Shown here piece by piece: positions 61,368 to 64,000 of a stretch of 64,000 nt of DNA (its first letter is position 1; every line of letters begins with the position of its first letter). The position numbers and the translations under genes are program-made. Origin of the DNA: Streptomyces sp. 2114.4 (GTDB lineage Bacteria > Actinomycetota > Actinomycetes > Streptomycetales > Streptomycetaceae); NCBI RefSeq assembly GCF_900187385.1, contig NZ_FYEY01000001.1, positions 5,022,001-5,086,000 on the forward strand, in the 5' to 3' direction. The notes below the pieces were generated by a model. That model saw only the letters and a list, made by a program, of their open reading frames with translations, was not told where the DNA came from and did no database searches.

Positions 61368-62096
61368 TCACAGTTCGGAGCTCATCAGCCGGATCAGCCG
61401 GCCGCGCGCCAGCCGGCGCAGCTCCTCCGCGGCGATCGTTCGCTCCTCGTCCGGCTCATTGCCCAGCCGGGTGCGGATGCCGGACAGCACCTGGTCGAGC
61501 AGTTCCTCGTCGCGGTAGCCGTCCAGGCAGATGACGAAGACATGACGGAACCGCCGCTCGTACTCGGCGTGGGCGGCGCGCAGCGCGGTGTGGGCGGCGA
61601 GGGTGCCGGGCCCGCGGGCGCCGACGAGCGGCTGCGGGGAAAGCGACTCCTCGGCCAGCGCCTCATCCAGCTCCACCGCCGTCAGGTCGTAACAGGCCTC
61701 GTCGGAGGCGGCGAGCAGGGACTCCGGATCCGGGTACGGGCGGTGCGCGGCCACCCGCTCGGCCCAGCGGCGGCTGCCGCAGCAGCGCAGGAGCGCGGCC
61801 AGGGTGTCGTCACGGCCGAGGGCGTTGAAGCGGCCGAGCCCGATGTCCGCACGGCGGGGGCGGGGCAGGGCGGAGCCGGGGGCCCGTGACGATATGCCCC
61901 ACCACGGGGGCTGCACAGGACGCAGCGTCGTCGGCCGGGCGGCCGGGGTGTCACCGGACAGCGTGGGCTCCTCGGACGGATGCGAATGGATCTCTTCGAC
62001 GGGTGCGGGACGGACGACTGAAGGAAGCTGGGGGAAGCGGACCGAAGCCGGGACGCGAAGCGGCGGCGGATGTGACGGTGGTTGCGTGTGGATCAC
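61368..62096 (-). CDS. OHCU decarboxylase (uricase pathway)
   Basis: A protein of up to 242 aa; GTG 62096 is the last available start before the conserved region but has no clear ribosome site, so the N-terminus is uncertain. The first 80 residues are Pro/Arg-rich. The family core is LGRFNALGRDDTLAALLRCCGSRRWAERVAAHRPYPDPESLLAASDEACYDL, with HAEYERRFRHVFVICLDGYRDEELL near the end. The enzyme decarboxylates 2-oxo-4-hydroxy-4-carboxy-5-ureidoimidazoline to S-allantoin in urate breakdown. No other uric-acid genes are adjacent. Confidence 0.85.
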   Translation of the reverse strand: MIHTQPPSHPPPLRVPASVRFPQLPSVVRPAPVEEIHSHPSEEPTLSGDTPAARPTTLRPVQPPWWGISSRAPGSALPRPRRADIGLGRFNALGRDDTLAALLRCCGSRRWAERVAAHRPYPDPESLLAASDEACYDLTAVELDEALAEESLSPQPLVGARGPGTLAAHTALRAAHAEYERRFRHVFVICLDGYRDEELLDQVLSGIRTRLGNEPDEERTIAAEELRRLARGRLIRLMSSEL

Positions 62097-62298
62097 GACA
62101 CCCCGGCGGTATCCGGTGGTTCCGGGAGGGCCCTGTGAAGGGGGTGACGACTGGAACCGCCACGCTAACGACGCTTGTCGTTCGCTGTCCGAAGGATGCG
62201 CGAATTTCACCCGGATGAGAGAGCTTTCGCGCGTTCGGTGGACGACCGGCTCCACGCACCTGGCAATGCCTTCGCCCCGAAAAGTGAGGATTGCACGA

Positions 62299-64000
62299 TG
62301 TCGAATCCGATGCGGCCGCCGCGCGCCCCGCGGCCCTCGGCCTTGCTGCGCCCCCTGACGAGGTCCAGGGCGCGGAGGGGCCCGGCGGCCCGGCCCGCGC
62401 TGTCGGCCGTGGCCCTCGCCGGTGCGCTGCTGCTCTCCGGCTGCTCCGGCACCGCCGGCACCGAGTCGCCCGGGAGTACCAGCGCCAAGGTGAACCCCTC
62501 GCCCGCCGCCACCCCGACCTGGGCACCGGTGACCGGAAAACCACAGGTCATCCCCGCCGTGCGGGAATTCCACCAGGCCGAAGGGCGCGGCTGGCGACCC
62601 TCCAAGGGAGCCCGGGTGGTGGTACCGGCCGGCGAGAAGAGCAATGTCGCCGACGAGGCCCAGCGGATGGCCAACGACCTCGGCCTCGGCCTCGTCTACG
62701 GCGACCAGGAGGTACGGCCCGGCGATGTCGAGGTGAAGCTCACGGGCAAGAACACCGACAACAACGTCCCCGCCAAGAGCGCCGCCGACGAGGCCTACAC
62801 CCTCAAGGCCGCCGGGACCAAGCTCACCCTCACGGCCCCCACCGACGCCGGAATTTTCTACGGCACCCGCACCGTCAAACAGGCCGTACACGCCGCCGGC
62901 GGACTTCCCGAGGGCACCATCGAGGACCGGCCCGGCCGCCCGCAGCGCGGAATGTCGCTGGACAACGCCCGCAAGCCGTTCAGCCAGAACTGGATCGAGG
63001 ACCGGCTGCGGGAGATCGCCGACCTCAAGCTCAACCAGTTCCAGCTGCACTTCTCCGACGACCAGGGCTTCCGCATCCAGAGCGACACCCACCCCGAGGT
63101 GGTCTCCGCCGACCATCTCACCAAGGCCCAGGTCCGCCAGATCATCGCGCTCGCGCGCACCCTGCACATCTCCGTGGTCCCGGAGCTGGACTCGCCCGGC
63201 CACCTGGGCGCCGTGCTGGCCCACTATCCCGCCCTGCGGCTGCGCAACGTACAGGGCCGGGTGATCCCCGGGGCGATCGACATCTCCAACCCCAAGTCCG
63301 CCCCGCTGATCGACTCGCTGCTGAAGGAAATGAGCGAGCTCTTCACCAACCCCAAGGGCGCCCCGGCGTACTGGCATCTGGGCGGCGACGAGTACCAGGC
63401 GCTGATGTCGTCCTCCCCCGCCACCAAGTACCCGCAGCTCGCGAAGGCGGCCCGGCAGAAGTACGGGTCCCGCGGCACCATCGAGGACCTGACGACCGGC
63501 TGGCTCAACGACCGGCAGAAGACCGTGGAGGCCAAGGGCAAGAACCGCATCGAGGCCTGGAACGACGGATTCTTCGCCGACGGCGTCGTGAGCGCGCCCA
63601 AGAGCCGGATGGTCGACTACTGGACCGGCACGGAGGCCGGCAAGCGCGACCCCGCGGAATACCTCCACGAGGGCCGCAACGTCATGAACTTCAATGACGC
63701 GTTCCTCTACTACGTGCTCGGTGAGCCCAACCAGTTCACCTATCCGACCGGCCAGCGGATCTACCAGAGCTGGACGCCGATGGTCCTCCGCGGCACCCGG
63801 CCGGTGGCGGTGCCCGCGAACATGACGGGCCCGGACCGCATCCCCGGGGCGCGCTTCGCGATCTGGTGCGACCGGGCGCAGGCGCAGACGGCGCAGCAGG
63901 TGGCGGCCGGGATCCGGCTGCCGCTGGCGGCACTGGCGCAGAAGACCTGGGACCCGCGGACGCCGGCCCTGTCCTGGGCGGAGTTCAAGGCGCTGGCCGG
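62299..64000 (+). CDS. GH20 beta-N-acetylhexosaminidase lipoprotein, 3' end outside window
   Basis: ATG 62299 opens a frame that stays open to the last base (at least 567 codons). An Arg-rich start, hydrophobic core and LLLSGC lipobox (Cys about residue 50) predict a lipoprotein. GH20b-like N-domain (about 75-210), then the catalytic barrel from QRGMSLDNARKPFSQNWIEDRL, HFSDDQGFRI, VPELDSPGHLGAVLAHYP and HLGGDEYQ, the Asp-Glu pair for substrate-assisted hydrolysis (about residues 363-364). It releases GlcNAc from chitin oligomers or cell-wall sugars. Confidence 0.92.

Noticed and set aside
62220..62260. Possible DasR site upstream of the hexosaminidase
   Set aside because: GTGGACGACCGGCTCCAC is only loosely symmetrical and does not match the DasR consensus core TGGTCTAGACCA.
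61368..63668. Single 766-codon minus-strand gene including the OHCU decarboxylase
   Set aside because: Everything upstream of about 62096 is antisense to the hexosaminidase and has no family similarity.
62291..63697. Plus-strand frame of 468 codons overlapping the hexosaminidase
   Set aside because: It is offset from the GH20 frame, Arg/Pro-rich and lacks motifs; the real gene starts at 62299 and has no stop inside the window.

Overview
The window is chromosomal DNA from a high-GC actinomycete, almost certainly Streptomyces or a close relative. The evidence is strong G/C bias at third codon positions, frequent GTG starts, Streptomyces-type families (DUF5988, DUF6879, Scr1/DUF5753 regulators, an SCO4848-type membrane protein), a trpS-to-sdh-to-hexosaminidase block like the core chromosome of streptomycetes, and likely leaderless promoters. 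No rRNA, tRNA, CRISPR array, insertion sequence or origin was found.

Layout. 1-4.6 kb: a three-gene set of membrane and accessory proteins sharing a Gly-Asp-His-Asn-Thr motif, a DUF5988 peptide, a Uma2-family protein and a secreted LolA-like protein. 4.8-12.2 kb: a compact glycine-betaine operon (betB, betA, ABC ATPase, an overlooked 56-codon ORF, a double-domain permease, a binding lipoprotein) closed by a perfect hairpin. 12.4-19.2 kb: enzyme, regulator and exporter genes, including an ArsR/quinone-oxidoreductase divergon, a VOC protein, TetR, a START-like secreted protein with an odd pentapeptide-repeat leader, an MFS permease and a trypsin-like lipoprotein. 19.3-25.7 kb: a 5'-deleted immunity-type gene, then two mirror-image MocR/AhpD cassettes flanking a PEP-mutase-family gene. 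26.2-31.8 kb: one 1860-aa protein of 19 tandem Ig-like domains with no visible export signal. 32-33.7 kb: a YgiB/YgiC-like pair (lipoprotein plus glutathionylspermidine-synthase-like ligase). 33.8-35.9 kb: a FAD monooxygenase with a divergent PadR regulator. 35.9-41.1 kb: accessory material comprising a rocD remnant, a Scr1/DUF6879 cassette, small ORFs, a strongly structured RNA leader, recurrent AAGTTC-N4-AAGTTC sites, an NsdA-like regulator and an NTF2-like protein. 41.2-45.5 kb: rocD, glyA behind a ZTP riboswitch, and a cytochrome P450. 45.7-52 kb: trpS, a 2'-5' RNA ligase-like protein, YihY/BrkB, a D-Ala-D-Ala carboxypeptidase, an SCO4848-type protein and a metallophosphoesterase. 52.2-56 kb: a small type VII secretion-associated locus (WXG100, glycine-rich substrate-like protein, mycosin, membrane protein). 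56.2-64 kb: an FBP-domain protein, a regulator that lost its DNA-binding end, the sdhCDAB operon, a ureidoimidazoline decarboxylase and the start of a GH20 hexosaminidase that runs off the window.

How the parts work together. BetA and BetB oxidise choline to glycine betaine next to their own importer, so the operon is an osmoprotection module. Several regulators sit divergently from the gene they probably control, with palindromic or repeated operators between them (ArsR, PadR, both MocRs). The ZTP riboswitch ties one-carbon metabolism (glyA) to folate status. Short in-frame minisatellites, mostly 15 bp, recur in and between unrelated genes.

The least explained items are the structured leader that sequesters a Shine-Dalgarno site at 38.0-38.14 kb, the mirrored MocR/AhpD pair with a shared start-site motif, the export-signal-free Ig array, the coupled micro-ORF in the betaine operon, and the actinobacterial YgiB/YgiC-like pair. 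All assignments come from reading the sequence and memory of families; no database search was run.
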